Shown: positions 1 through 6,874 of the stretch, in pieces
Layout of the letters: each line of letters starts with the position of its first letter
Numbering within the stretch: the stretch's first letter is position 1
DNA from: an uncultured Collinsella sp.
Lineage (GTDB): Bacteria; Actinomycetota; Coriobacteriia; Coriobacteriales; Coriobacteriaceae
Length of the DNA stretch: 13,064 nucleotides
Reading direction: 5' to 3'
Assembly (NCBI GenBank): GCA_959600835.1
Contig: CAUGNQ010000055.1
Span: 1-13,064, forward strand
The notes under the pieces: generated by a model
Database searches by the model: none
Seen by the model: the letters and a program-made list of their open reading frames with translations, nothing else
What the model was told of the DNA's origin: nothing
Made by a program: the position numbers and the translations under genes

Positions 1-326
1 TTGCCGGCACCGTTAATGCCCACAAACAGCACGCAACTCGGCGTGTCGGCGAACGGATCGCGCTCGACGGGCACAAAATGCTGCTCGAGCTGCTCGGCCA
101 GGGCGCGACGGAGCTGCGGGGCGGTCTTAAGGTTCTTCTTGGCCGCGGCATCGCGCAGGTCATCGGACACCTGGATCGCGACCTCGGCACCCATGTCACC
201 CATGACGAGGGTGTCCTCTAGGTCCTCCCAAAAATCCTCGTCGACCTCGCCGCCAAAGTAGAAGACCTCGTTGAGGGCCTCGCGGCTGCGCTCAAGTCCG
301 CGCGAGAGAGCATCGAAGAATCCCAT
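1..326 (-). CDS. ftsY: FtsY, signal recognition particle receptor GTPase (N-terminal 108 codons; gene continues past the left edge)
   Basis: FtsY is the membrane-associated SRP receptor: it binds the SRP-ribosome complex and, after mutual GTP hydrolysis with Ffh, hands nascent membrane proteins to the Sec translocon. I translated this fragment by hand. It begins MGFFDALSRGLERSREALNE, an amphipathic N-terminal helix typical of short FtsY proteins that lack the long acidic A domain of E. coli. An NG-domain helical bundle follows (about residues 28-92). The strand and P-loop CVLFVGINGAGK (from about residue 98) matches the family G1 motif GxNGxGKT and is cut by the window edge. The ATG shares its A with the smc stop codon (TAATG), and no good Shine-Dalgarno lies at normal spacing, so translation is probably coupled to smc. 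The smc-ftsY pairing is conserved in Bacillus and mycobacteria, which supports the call. Only the first third or so of the gene is visible. Confidence 0.93.
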   Translation of the reverse strand, partial: MGFFDALSRGLERSREALNEVFYFGGEVDEDFWEDLEDTLVMGDMGAEVAIQVSDDLRDAAAKKNLKTAPQLRRALAEQLEQHFVPVERDPFADTPSCVLFVGINGAG

Positions 327-3300
327 TATGCATTCACGACCTTTCCGGTTTCGCGATCGAGTTTTTGCGAGACGACGCGACTGACGCCGTCGGCTTGCAT
401 CGAGACGCCGTAGAGGACGTCAGCGTCCTCCATAGTACGGCGCTGATGCGAGATAACCAAGAGCTGCGTATCGGAACGCAACACGTCGAGTGCGCCGATG
501 AGCTTGGACAGGTTGGCGTCATCGAGCGCCGCCTCGACCTCGTCCAGCACATAGAACGGCACCGTGCGCGTGCGGTACACGGCAAAGAGCAGGGCGAGCG
601 CCGTCAGACTCTTCTCGCCACCCGACATGAGCATCATCTTAGTAATGCGCTTGCCGCGCGGCTGCGCCACAACCTCAATGCCCGTCTCGGCAGGATGCTC
701 GGGATCGGTCATCTCAAGATGAGCCTGGCCACCCGGGAACAGCATGGCGAAGATCTCACGGAAGTTCGCATCGACCTTCTCGAAGGTCACCAAGAAGGCT
801 TTACGCATCTTACGGTCGATGGCCACGGTAATCTTGGTGAGCGCCTTGCGCGCGCTCTCCAGATCGGCCAGCTGCTCCTCGATGTAATCGGCGCGGCGCT
901 TGAGCTGCTCGTACTCCTCCATGGCAACCTGGTTCACAGGGCCCAGGTTGTTAATCTGGCGCACGAGCTGGTTGAGCTCGCGCTCGGCGGCGTCGCGGTC
1001 GGTGGGAGCAGGAAGCATGAGCGCTTCCTCGAGCACCGTAGTGCCATCGGCGGTAATGGCCTTGATGGCCGCCTCCACCTGCACCTCGAGCTTGCCGCGG
1101 GAAACCTTGAACTCGTTTTGCGTCGCCGTGGCGGCATCGACCCGCTCCTTGGCGCGGGAGACCTCGGCCTTGGCGTCTTCGATGGTCTTCTTGAGCGAGG
1201 CCGAGTCCGCCTCCTCGAGCGAAGCCTGATCACGCAGACGCGCGGCCCAATCCGATGCGCGATCCAGCAGGGCCGAATAGCGCTCGTGCATGGGGTCGAC
1301 ACGCAGGCGCAGCAGCTCGAGTGAGCGCGAGGCCTGGCGTGTTCCGCGGATACGGCGGTCGATGCCCTCGAGTCGATGCTCCAAGTCGGGCACACGGCCC
1401 TTCAGCGAACGCAGACGCTCGCTCGTCTGAGCCAGGCGGACCTTGGCATCGGCGAGCTTGCCGGCTGCCTCGGAATCGTCACGACGCACGCGATCGAGCT
1501 CGTCGTTGGCTTCGGCAATCTGGAGACCCAGGTCGCCTGCCTGCGCGCGGGCCTCGTCGCGCGAACGGGTGAGTTCGTCAACGCGCGGGCGCGCAGCGCG
1601 AACGGCCTCGGCGGCCTGCTCGCGGCGCTTGGAGATGCGCACGCGCTCGACCTCGGCGTTGTAGGCGCTTTGCTCCAGGCGGCCAATCTCGGAGAGCAGC
1701 GAGCGGCGCTCGCCCTCAAGACGGGCGATCTCGCCGGCGGCATCGCCCTCGGCGGCACGCGCCTCCTCAACGGCCGCATTGGCCTCGACGACCTGATCCG
1801 ACACATGCTCAAACACAGCAGCTAGATCGGGCTCCAGGCCCTCCAGCTCGCGAATGCGACGCTTGCGCTCCAAGGCACCCGACGCCTCACCAGCATCGAG
1901 GCCCACACGCACCAGGCCGCCGCAGGCGACGCGGGCGCCATCGGGGGTCACGTAAGTCACACCGTCAACGACAGGGGCAGCCAACGCGGCAGCCAAGTCA
2001 TCGACCACGTAATAGCCGCCAAGAAGGGCCTCGACAACCGGGCCATAACCGGAGCGCACGGACAGACGATCGACCAGACGCGTACCGGCAGCGCCCTCGG
2101 CGGCAGCAGAGCCACTCACGCCGCGCGCCATCAGCAGTGCCTCGCCCGAGGCCTTCTTTTGGTCCAGAGCAGCACGACCGGCACGCTCAAGCGTAGCGGC
2201 GTCATCAAACAGTAGGGCATCGATATCGCCGGCAAGCAGCTGCTCGACCAGGCCCTCAAGCTCACGCGGGGCCTCGAGCACGTCGCCCAGACGACCCGAG
2301 ACATCATCGCCCAGTGCGCCCATCAGACGGCTCACCAGCGGCGAGCTGTCTGCCATGCGGGCATCAAGCTTCTTTTGGCTGGCAAGCTCCGAGCGCACCT
2401 CGGACAGCTTGTTGCGCGCCTCGCTCTCACGATTGCGCAAGTCCTTCAGGGCTGCACGGGCGACCTCGGTGGCCTCGCGCGCATCGTTCTGGGCCTGACG
2501 AGCCGCCTCAAGGGCACTCTCAAGCTCCTCAGCACGGTCGCGACGGCTATCAAGCGATGCTGTAACCTCCTCGAGCTGTTCATCAATCTGCTCCAGGCGC
2601 GAGGCGTACATGTTGTCCTCGACCTCGGCGTTGCTCAGCGAGTCCTTCACCTTGGCGAGTTCGAGCGCCGCGTTATCGGCCACACGCTGCACATCGCGTT
2701 GCTCACGCGTAAGCTGCGAAATCTGATTGTCGAGCGCCACGCGCCGCTCGTGGAGCTCAGCGGCGGCAGGACCAGCGGCGTCAACGTCCTCCTGGGCCTG
2801 CATGTGCGCGCCGGTCACTTCCTCAAGCTGTGCACGCGCGTCCTCGAGCTCCTCGACCACGCGACGACGCTGATGCTCGGAGCTCGAGATCTGGCCACGC
2901 ATGTCGGACAGGCGCGACACCATGTTGTGGCCCTTTTCCTCGAGCAGGCGCATATCGGAGTTAATGCGGCCGACCACGTCTTGCATATGGCGGCGCTGCT
3001 CGCCCAGATCGCCCACAAACAGGCCCTTTTCCTCGAGCATGACCTGGAGCTTCTCGAGCTCGCGTTCCTTTTCGCCCAAGCGGTACTGCGCAAGCTCCAG
3101 CTCGGCGGCACCTTCCTTGGAGCGGCTCTCCAAGTCGTTCCACTGCGACTGCAGCGAACGCAGCTCGTCGACGGCTAGCATCTGCGTAAGCTCGTTCGCG
3201 CGCGAGGACAGCTCTTTGTACTTGCGCGCACGATCGACCTGACGCTCCAGAGGTCGCAGCTGACGGGCGATTTCCTTATTGATGTCGCGGGCACGCGTCA

Positions 3301-3862
3301 GGTGCTCGTCCATCGACTTAATCTTTTTGAGCGCACGCTCCTTGCGGCGTTTGTGCTTGGAAATGCCGGCGGCCTCCTCGATGAGGGCGCGGCGCTCCTC
3401 GGGGCGGCTCTGCAAAATGGCGTCGAGCTTGCCCTGGCTGATGATGGAATGCGTATCCTTGCCCAAACCCGAATCGTGCAGGATGTCCTGAATGTCCATC
3501 AGGCGGCACGGACTCGAGTTGATGAGGTACTCGCTTTCGCCCGAGCGATACATACGACGGGTGATGGCGACCTCGTCAAAGTCGACGGGCAGCATATGGT
3601 CCGAGTTATCGAGCACCAGCGTGACCTCGGCGACACCCACCGGCTTGCGCGCTGACGAGCCCGAGAAGATGACATCCTCCATGGCCTGGCCGCGCAGCTG
3701 CTTGGCGCTCTGCTCGCCCAGGACCCACAGAATCGAGTCAGAGATGTTCGATTTTCCCGAGCCGTTGGGACCGACGATGACGGTCAGGCCCGGCTCAAAC
3801 GTCATATGGGCGCGGTCGGCAAACGACTTGAACCCTTTGAGCGTGAGGGACTTGAGATACAC
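326..3862 (-). CDS. smc: SMC, chromosome segregation/condensin ATPase
   Basis: SMC dimers with ScpA and ScpB form the bacterial condensin that extrudes DNA loops and separates replicated origins. This 1178-residue protein has the usual full length. The N-terminal head carries Walker A GPNGSGKSN (residues 31-39) and a Q-loop Gln in ISQGKLD (about 143). A long coiled coil runs from about 170 to 505. The hinge spans about 507-660, including GRLGDVLEAP and the glycine-rich segment around 605-650. The returning coiled coil runs from about 665 to 1015. The C-terminal head has the ABC signature MSGGEKS (1079-1085) and Walker B FYVLDEVEAALD (1103-1114). All catalytic motifs are intact. The start is GTG, supported by an N-terminus (MYLKSLTLKGFKSF) that matches the family and by a GAGGA just upstream in the 10-bp gap after rnc. 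scpA and scpB are not in this window. The rnc-smc-ftsY order is widely conserved. Confidence 0.98.
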   Translation of the reverse strand: MYLKSLTLKGFKSFADRAHMTFEPGLTVIVGPNGSGKSNISDSILWVLGEQSAKQLRGQAMEDVIFSGSSARKPVGVAEVTLVLDNSDHMLPVDFDEVAITRRMYRSGESEYLINSSPCRLMDIQDILHDSGLGKDTHSIISQGKLDAILQSRPEERRALIEEAAGISKHKRRKERALKKIKSMDEHLTRARDINKEIARQLRPLERQVDRARKYKELSSRANELTQMLAVDELRSLQSQWNDLESRSKEGAAELELAQYRLGEKERELEKLQVMLEEKGLFVGDLGEQRRHMQDVVGRINSDMRLLEEKGHNMVSRLSDMRGQISSSEHQRRRVVEELEDARAQLEEVTGAHMQAQEDVDAAGPAAAELHERRVALDNQISQLTREQRDVQRVADNAALELAKVKDSLSNAEVEDNMYASRLEQIDEQLEEVTASLDSRRDRAEELESALEAARQAQNDAREATEVARAALKDLRNRESEARNKLSEVRSELASQKKLDARMADSSPLVSRLMGALGDDVSGRLGDVLEAPRELEGLVEQLLAGDIDALLFDDAATLERAGRAALDQKKASGEALLMARGVSGSAAAEGAAGTRLVDRLSVRSGYGPVVEALLGGYYVVDDLAAALAAPVVDGVTYVTPDGARVACGGLVRVGLDAGEASGALERKRRIRELEGLEPDLAAVFEHVSDQVVEANAAVEEARAAEGDAAGEIARLEGERRSLLSEIGRLEQSAYNAEVERVRISKRREQAAEAVRAARPRVDELTRSRDEARAQAGDLGLQIAEANDELDRVRRDDSEAAGKLADAKVRLAQTSERLRSLKGRVPDLEHRLEGIDRRIRGTRQASRSLELLRLRVDPMHERYSALLDRASDWAARLRDQASLEEADSASLKKTIEDAKAEVSRAKERVDAATATQNEFKVSRGKLEVQVEAAIKAITADGTTVLEEALMLPAPTDRDAAERELNQLVRQINNLGPVNQVAMEEYEQLKRRADYIEEQLADLESARKALTKITVAIDRKMRKAFLVTFEKVDANFREIFAMLFPGGQAHLEMTDPEHPAETGIEVVAQPRGKRITKMMLMSGGEKSLTALALLFAVYRTRTVPFYVLDEVEAALDDANLSKLIGALDVLRSDTQLLVISHQRRTMEDADVLYGVSMQADGVSRVVSQKLDRETGKVVNA

Positions 3863-3872
3863 GGTTCCTCGC

Positions 3873-4598
3873 TTAAACAGGCTTCTTGTTGAGAATCACG
3901 CCGTTGGTGGTGTAGCCCATGCGATCAAGTGCCTCGAGTGCAGCGGCTCCCTCGGCTTCCTTCTTTGAGGAGCCGGAGCCGCGACCCTGGCGAATACCAT
4001 CGATCAACACCACGGCGGTAAAGGTGGGCGCATGCGCAGGGCCCTCGGAGCCGACCAGCTTGTACGCGGGAGGCTCGTGGCCGTCGGCCTGCACGCACTC
4101 CTGCAAATACGACTTGGGGTTCGCAGGGTGCTCGGCACGCTCGGATGCCAAATGTGGCTTAAGCGTACGGTGGATAAACTCCGCCGCGGCATCCCAGCCG
4201 GCGTCCAGATACAGCGCGCCCACGAGCGACTCGTAGACGTTCTCGAGCGCCGAGTGCAGGCCGCGCGCGCCGGTACCGGTCTCGGAGGCACCAAAGATGA
4301 TGATGTCATCGATACCCAGCTCGTGCGACACCTCGGACAGCGTGGCGCCCGAGACAAGGGACACCTTCAGGCGCGTGAGCTTGCCCTCGTCAAACTCCGG
4401 ATAGGACACAAACAGGGAGCGTGCAACAACGGCGCCCAAAATGGAATCACCCAAGAACTCAAGGCGCTCGTAGCTTGCCGAGACTGGCTGGCCTTCGACG
4501 GCCGAAGGATGCGTAAGGGCCGCGCGCAGCAGCACCTTGTCATTGAACTCGTGGCCCAGAATCTCCTGGGCGCGCGTAAGTCGTTCGGATAAAGCCAA
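3873..4598 (-). CDS. rnc: Ribonuclease III
   Basis: RNase III cleaves double-stranded RNA and processes the 16S/23S rRNA precursor and some mRNAs as a homodimer. The 241-residue protein has the normal two-domain layout. The catalytic domain (about 5-150) contains the signature ERLEFLGDS (44-52), with E47 and D51 matching E. coli E41 and D45. A C-terminal dsRNA-binding domain (about 160-228) starts at NPKSYLQE and ends in the SSKKEAEGAAALEAL helix. In the second metal-site helix ENVYESLVG, Glu123 matches E. coli E117, but the position of D114 is Asn120. The start codon is TTG; there is no in-frame ATG until near the C-terminus. A strong AGGGAGG lies 8 nt upstream, inside the last codons of acpP, whose stop is 3 bp away. 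Expression is therefore probably tied to acpP. The acpP-rnc-smc-ftsY order is also seen in Bacillus. Confidence 0.96.
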   Translation of the reverse strand: MALSERLTRAQEILGHEFNDKVLLRAALTHPSAVEGQPVSASYERLEFLGDSILGAVVARSLFVSYPEFDEGKLTRLKVSLVSGATLSEVSHELGIDDIIIFGASETGTGARGLHSALENVYESLVGALYLDAGWDAAAEFIHRTLKPHLASERAEHPANPKSYLQECVQADGHEPPAYKLVGSEGPAHAPTFTAVVLIDGIRQGRGSGSSKKEAEGAAALEALDRMGYTTNGVILNKKPV

Positions 4599-4601
4599 GA
4601 C

Positions 4602-4844
4602 CTAAGCCTCCCTGGCGTTTTCGATCGCGTCGACGGCGTCGGCGACAGAGTTGAGCGAGAGCAGGGTCTCGTCATCGATCTCGAGATTGAACTCGTCCTC
4701 GATAGCCGTAACCAGTTGCAGGCGCTCGAGCGAGTTGGCATCGAGGTCGTCAAAGGTGGTCTCATCGCTAATTTCGGCAACATCGACGCCCAGAACGTCA
4801 GCAGCGACCTCGGCGATCTTGTCGAAGATTTCGGAGCGGTCCAT
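4602..4844 (-). CDS. acpP: Acyl carrier protein
   Basis: ACP carries the growing acyl chain of fatty-acid synthesis as a thioester on 4'-phosphopantetheine, and it exchanges acyl groups with PlsX. The 80-residue acidic protein has the usual size and four-helix pattern. The attachment site is Ser38 in DLDANSLERL; the family consensus is DSL, so this is an NSL variant, which also occurs in functional ACPs. The frame stays open well upstream, but the ATG giving MDRSEIFDKI is preceded by GAGAGGAAG at proper spacing and gives a family-length protein, so I chose it. It lies 124 bp downstream of plsX, the largest gap in this gene string. That gap holds a 22-bp palindrome and a possible -10 box, so acpP-rnc-smc-ftsY may have its own promoter. 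fabD and fabG, which separate plsX from acpP in Bacillus, are absent here. Confidence 0.96.
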   Translation of the reverse strand: MDRSEIFDKIAEVAADVLGVDVAEISDETTFDDLDANSLERLQLVTAIEDEFNLEIDDETLLSLNSVADAVDAIENAREA

Positions 4845-4880
4845 AGCGCTTCCTCTCATAGTGCATGAATACCAAAAGAA

Positions 4881-4902
4881 TGGTACCGCCCGGGCGGTAC
4901 CA
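4881..4902. promoter_or_regulatory. Perfect 22-bp palindrome upstream of acpP (candidate operator or mRNA hairpin)
   Basis: The sequence reads tggtaccgccc followed by its exact reverse complement, with no central spacer. Its left edge is 36 bp upstream of the acpP ATG. As DNA it looks like a dimeric repressor site; it lies 13 bp downstream of a candidate -10 box and would cover the start of the transcript. As RNA it would form a 9-bp stem with a CCGG loop, followed by a modest U-rich stretch (UUCUUUU), so weak attenuation is also possible. No regulator gene adjoins it. Confidence 0.55.
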
Positions 4903-4915
4903 AGACACGGTTCTG

Positions 4916-4921
4916 ATTCTA
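4916..4921 (-). promoter_or_regulatory. Possible -10 box for acpP-rnc-smc-ftsY
   Basis: On the minus strand this is TAGAAT, five of six matches to TATAAT, in the non-coding gap after plsX. No convincing -35 hexamer lies 16-18 bp upstream, so the promoter is tentative. Transcription would start at about 4905-4910, just before the palindrome. Confidence 0.3.
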
Positions 4922-4968
4922 CCCCACGAAGCAGGCCGCGAGGCACATAACAGCGCTCTAACTCGCTC

Positions 4969-5988
4969 TTACAAAACGATGCCGTCCATGGAGTTGGCGA
5001 CGTTCTCGACCAGCCCCGCGCGCACGGCTTCGGCCGCCGCAAGCGTACCGTTTTTAACAGCCTCGACCGAGGTGGCGCCATGGCCGATTAGGACCACGCC
5101 ACGCAGGCCCAAAAGAATCGCGCCGCCCTTGGCATCACCAGAGAGCTTGGCCTTAATCTCGCGCATCTGCTTTTTGATGAGCAGCGCGGCGATCTTGGTG
5201 CCGAGCGAGGCCATAAAGGCGCCCTTGAGCTCCTGCAGCAAAAACTTGGCAGCGCCCTCGGTAGCCTTGAGAGCGATATTGCCCGACATGCCGTCGGCAA
5301 CAACGACATCGAAATTGCCCGAGGTGAGGTCGGTGCCTTCGCAGTTGCCCACAAAGCCCGGAACTGCGGCCTTCATAGCAGGGAAGCAGGCCTTGGTAAA
5401 GTTAGAACCCTTCTCGTCCTCGGTGCCGTTACCAAGCAGGCCCACGCGAGGATGTTCGATGCCCAGGACGACGCGGGCATAGGCGCTACCCATCTGGGCA
5501 AAACGCACCATGTCATCGACCTCGACATCGGGGTTGGCGCCCATATCGCACAGCACCGTCAGACCGCCGGCGCGATTGGGCAACGCATTGGTCAGACAGG
5601 GGCGCACCGGCTGCTTCTTGCCTTCGGCCTGATACCTAAACGGCGTCACGTATGCGGTAGCAGCGGCGGTCATGGCGCCGGTGGAGCCGGCGGAGAAGAA
5701 CGCGTCCGCGTTGCCCTTTTTGATGGCGCGGCAGGCAAGCACGATCGAGGACTTGCGCTTGGTCATCACGGCGCGAATAGGATCGTCATCCATGGCGATA
5801 ACGTCGGGTGCCTCAAGGGCCTCAACACGTGCATGGGAAGCAGCAAAGGGATTGACGATTTCAGAGGGGCCAGCTGCCAAGACCTCGATATCGGGATCGG
5901 CGGCAAGCGCAGCCTCGATACCATCGAGAACAACCTGAGGTTTCTCGTCTCCGCCCACAACGTCTACACAAACGCGAACGTTACTCAT
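4969..5988 (-). CDS. plsX: PlsX, phosphate acyltransferase
   Basis: PlsX converts acyl-ACP and phosphate to acyl-phosphate, the donor used by membrane-bound PlsY to start phospholipid synthesis. The reverse reaction feeds FakA-made acyl-phosphate into acyl-ACP. The 339-residue protein has family length and motifs: an N-terminal DVVGGDEKP (9-17; usual form DxMGGDxAP, here Val for Met), FFSAGSTGAM (97-106), LGNGTEDEKG (185-194), ADGMSGNIALKATEG (231-245) and IGHG (301-304). Two in-frame ATGs lie 6 bp apart. AAGGAG sits only 1 bp from the first (5994) but 7 bp from the second, so I chose 5988, giving MSNVRVCVDV. A terminator-like hairpin lies between rpmF and this gene. The DUF177-rpmF-plsX linkage is seen in many bacteria, including E. 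coli. Confidence 0.96.
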   Translation of the reverse strand: MSNVRVCVDVVGGDEKPQVVLDGIEAALAADPDIEVLAAGPSEIVNPFAASHARVEALEAPDVIAMDDDPIRAVMTKRKSSIVLACRAIKKGNADAFFSAGSTGAMTAAATAYVTPFRYQAEGKKQPVRPCLTNALPNRAGGLTVLCDMGANPDVEVDDMVRFAQMGSAYARVVLGIEHPRVGLLGNGTEDEKGSNFTKACFPAMKAAVPGFVGNCEGTDLTSGNFDVVVADGMSGNIALKATEGAAKFLLQELKGAFMASLGTKIAALLIKKQMREIKAKLSGDAKGGAILLGLRGVVLIGHGATSVEAVKNGTLAAAEAVRAGLVENVANSMDGIVL

Positions 5989-6005
5989 ATACATGCTCCT
6001 TATAC

Positions 6006-6035
6006 AAAAATGGCCGACTCATTGAGCCGGCCATT
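6006..6035 (-). terminator. Terminator-like hairpin between rpmF and plsX (candidate attenuator)
   Basis: On the minus strand AATGGCCGGCTC and GAGTCGGCCATT pair through 12 bp (one G-U) around an AAT loop, and the 3' arm runs directly into a T5 tract. This looks like an intrinsic terminator. It lies inside a co-oriented gene string, so partial termination that keeps rpmF mRNA above plsX mRNA is likely. The plsX Shine-Dalgarno (5996-6001) begins only 4 nt after the T tract. Confidence 0.65.
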
Positions 6036-6075
6036 GTGGTTCCATTTGGAACGGCATCGCATCCAGAGTATACCG

Positions 6076-6255
6076 TTACTCGGTAACGATAACCTCGCGG
6101 TCCTTGTAGAAACCGCAGCTGGGGCACACGTGGTGCGGAAGCTTGACAGCGCCGCAACGGGGGCACGTGGACTGAGCCGCAGCCGAGATCTTCATGTTGG
6201 CGGAACGACGGGTGTGAGTGCGGATACGACCCTGCTTTTGTTTAGGTACGGGCAT
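6076..6255 (-). CDS. rpmF: 50S ribosomal protein L32, zinc-binding form
   Basis: L32 is a small structural protein of the large ribosomal subunit. I found this 59-residue gene by translating the minus strand between plsX and the DUF177 gene. It begins MPVPKQKQGRIRTHTRRSAN, a basic N-terminus typical of L32. It then has a four-cysteine zinc ribbon, CPRC (31-34) and CPSC (44-47), and ends KDREVIVTE. Because all four cysteines are present, it is the zinc-dependent (C+) type. A good AAGGAAGG lies 5 bp before the ATG. It is 64 bp downstream of the DUF177 gene, the partner found next to rpmF in many phyla, and 87 bp upstream of plsX with a terminator-like hairpin between them. Confidence 0.96.
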   Translation of the reverse strand: MPVPKQKQGRIRTHTRRSANMKISAAAQSTCPRCGAVKLPHHVCPSCGFYKDREVIVTE

Positions 6256-6319
6256 AGTGACCTTCCTTATGAACTATCCAGTGTGGCGATTACGCGCAAG
6301 TAGCGATACTACCACAGTT

Positions 6320-6874
6320 TTACTCATCGAGCTTGAGATTCTTCAATGCTGCAAATGGATTTTCCGTGGCAGCAGCCCATTCTGCCTCTGCCTGGGCGGC
6401 GCAATCGCATTGCTCGATGTTGAGATTGCAACCGCAAGTGGGGCACAGACCGCGGCAATCGGGCTTGCACAGAACGACAAACGGCGTGTCCATAACGACC
6501 GCGTCGTTGATGGGCTCACCCAGATCGACGATGCGGTCCTCACCCAGGAGCTCGTAGCCGTCCTCGTAGGCCTCGGGATCCTCGGGCTCCTCAAAGAGGT
6601 AGAACTCCTCGATCTCGCCGGCGATATCAAACGAGGCAGGCTCCAGGCAACGGTCGCACTCGCCGATGGCGTGCGCGCGAACCATGCCCGTGAGCAAGAC
6701 ACCGGTACCGGCATTGGTAAAGACAACGTCGTAGTCGATGCCGTCCTGTAGCTGGTACTCCTTCTCGCCCACCGTGTAGGTGGCAACATCGACCTTGCCG
6801 GTCAGCGGATACGAATCACCAGGAAACTCGAGCTGCTCGGAAAGATCGACGGTAACGCTCGGGAACTCAGCCAT
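6320..6874 (-). CDS. DUF177 (YceD-family) protein, probably in 23S rRNA/large-subunit maturation
   Basis: DUF177 proteins are encoded next to rpmF in many bacteria, and plant and bacterial members have been linked to 23S rRNA accumulation; the mechanism is not settled. The 184-residue protein shows the family hallmarks: an N-terminal beta-rich half, a CDRC pair (C73, C76) at the usual GxCxRC site, an acidic middle (about 89-120), and a C-terminal cluster LCKPDCRGLCPTCGCN with later Cys156 and Cys158. It ends in NPFAALKNLKLDE, close to the typical tail. The many cysteines suggest a bound metal, probably zinc. The ATG at 6874 shares its A with the stop of the preceding gene (TAATG), so I took it over the upstream in-frame extension. 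There is no strong Shine-Dalgarno, so translation is probably coupled. The same gene pair lies upstream of rnc in mycobacteria. Confidence 0.9.
   Translation of the reverse strand: MAEFPSVTVDLSEQLEFPGDSYPLTGKVDVATYTVGEKEYQLQDGIDYDVVFTNAGTGVLLTGMVRAHAIGECDRCLEPASFDIAGEIEEFYLFEEPEDPEAYEDGYELLGEDRIVDLGEPINDAVVMDTPFVVLCKPDCRGLCPTCGCNLNIEQCDCAAQAEAEWAAATENPFAALKNLKLDE

Noticed and set aside
365..1324. Plus-strand open frame of 319 codons opposite the 3' part of smc
   Set aside because: Shadow of smc coding bias; the His/Leu/Arg-rich product has no domain.
4602..5081. Longer 159-codon version of acpP
   Set aside because: The extra N-terminus would be translated through the palindrome and into the end of plsX, and the internal ATG has a good Shine-Dalgarno and gives the standard ACP length.
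5452..6303. Plus-strand open frame spanning plsX, the rpmF gap and rpmF
   Set aside because: It runs opposite two real genes and through the terminator-like hairpin; no family features.
6256..6319. TGGTAGTAT extended -10-like sequence and small dyad between DUF177 and rpmF
   Set aside because: No -35 match and only a 4-bp stem; too weak to call a promoter or terminator.
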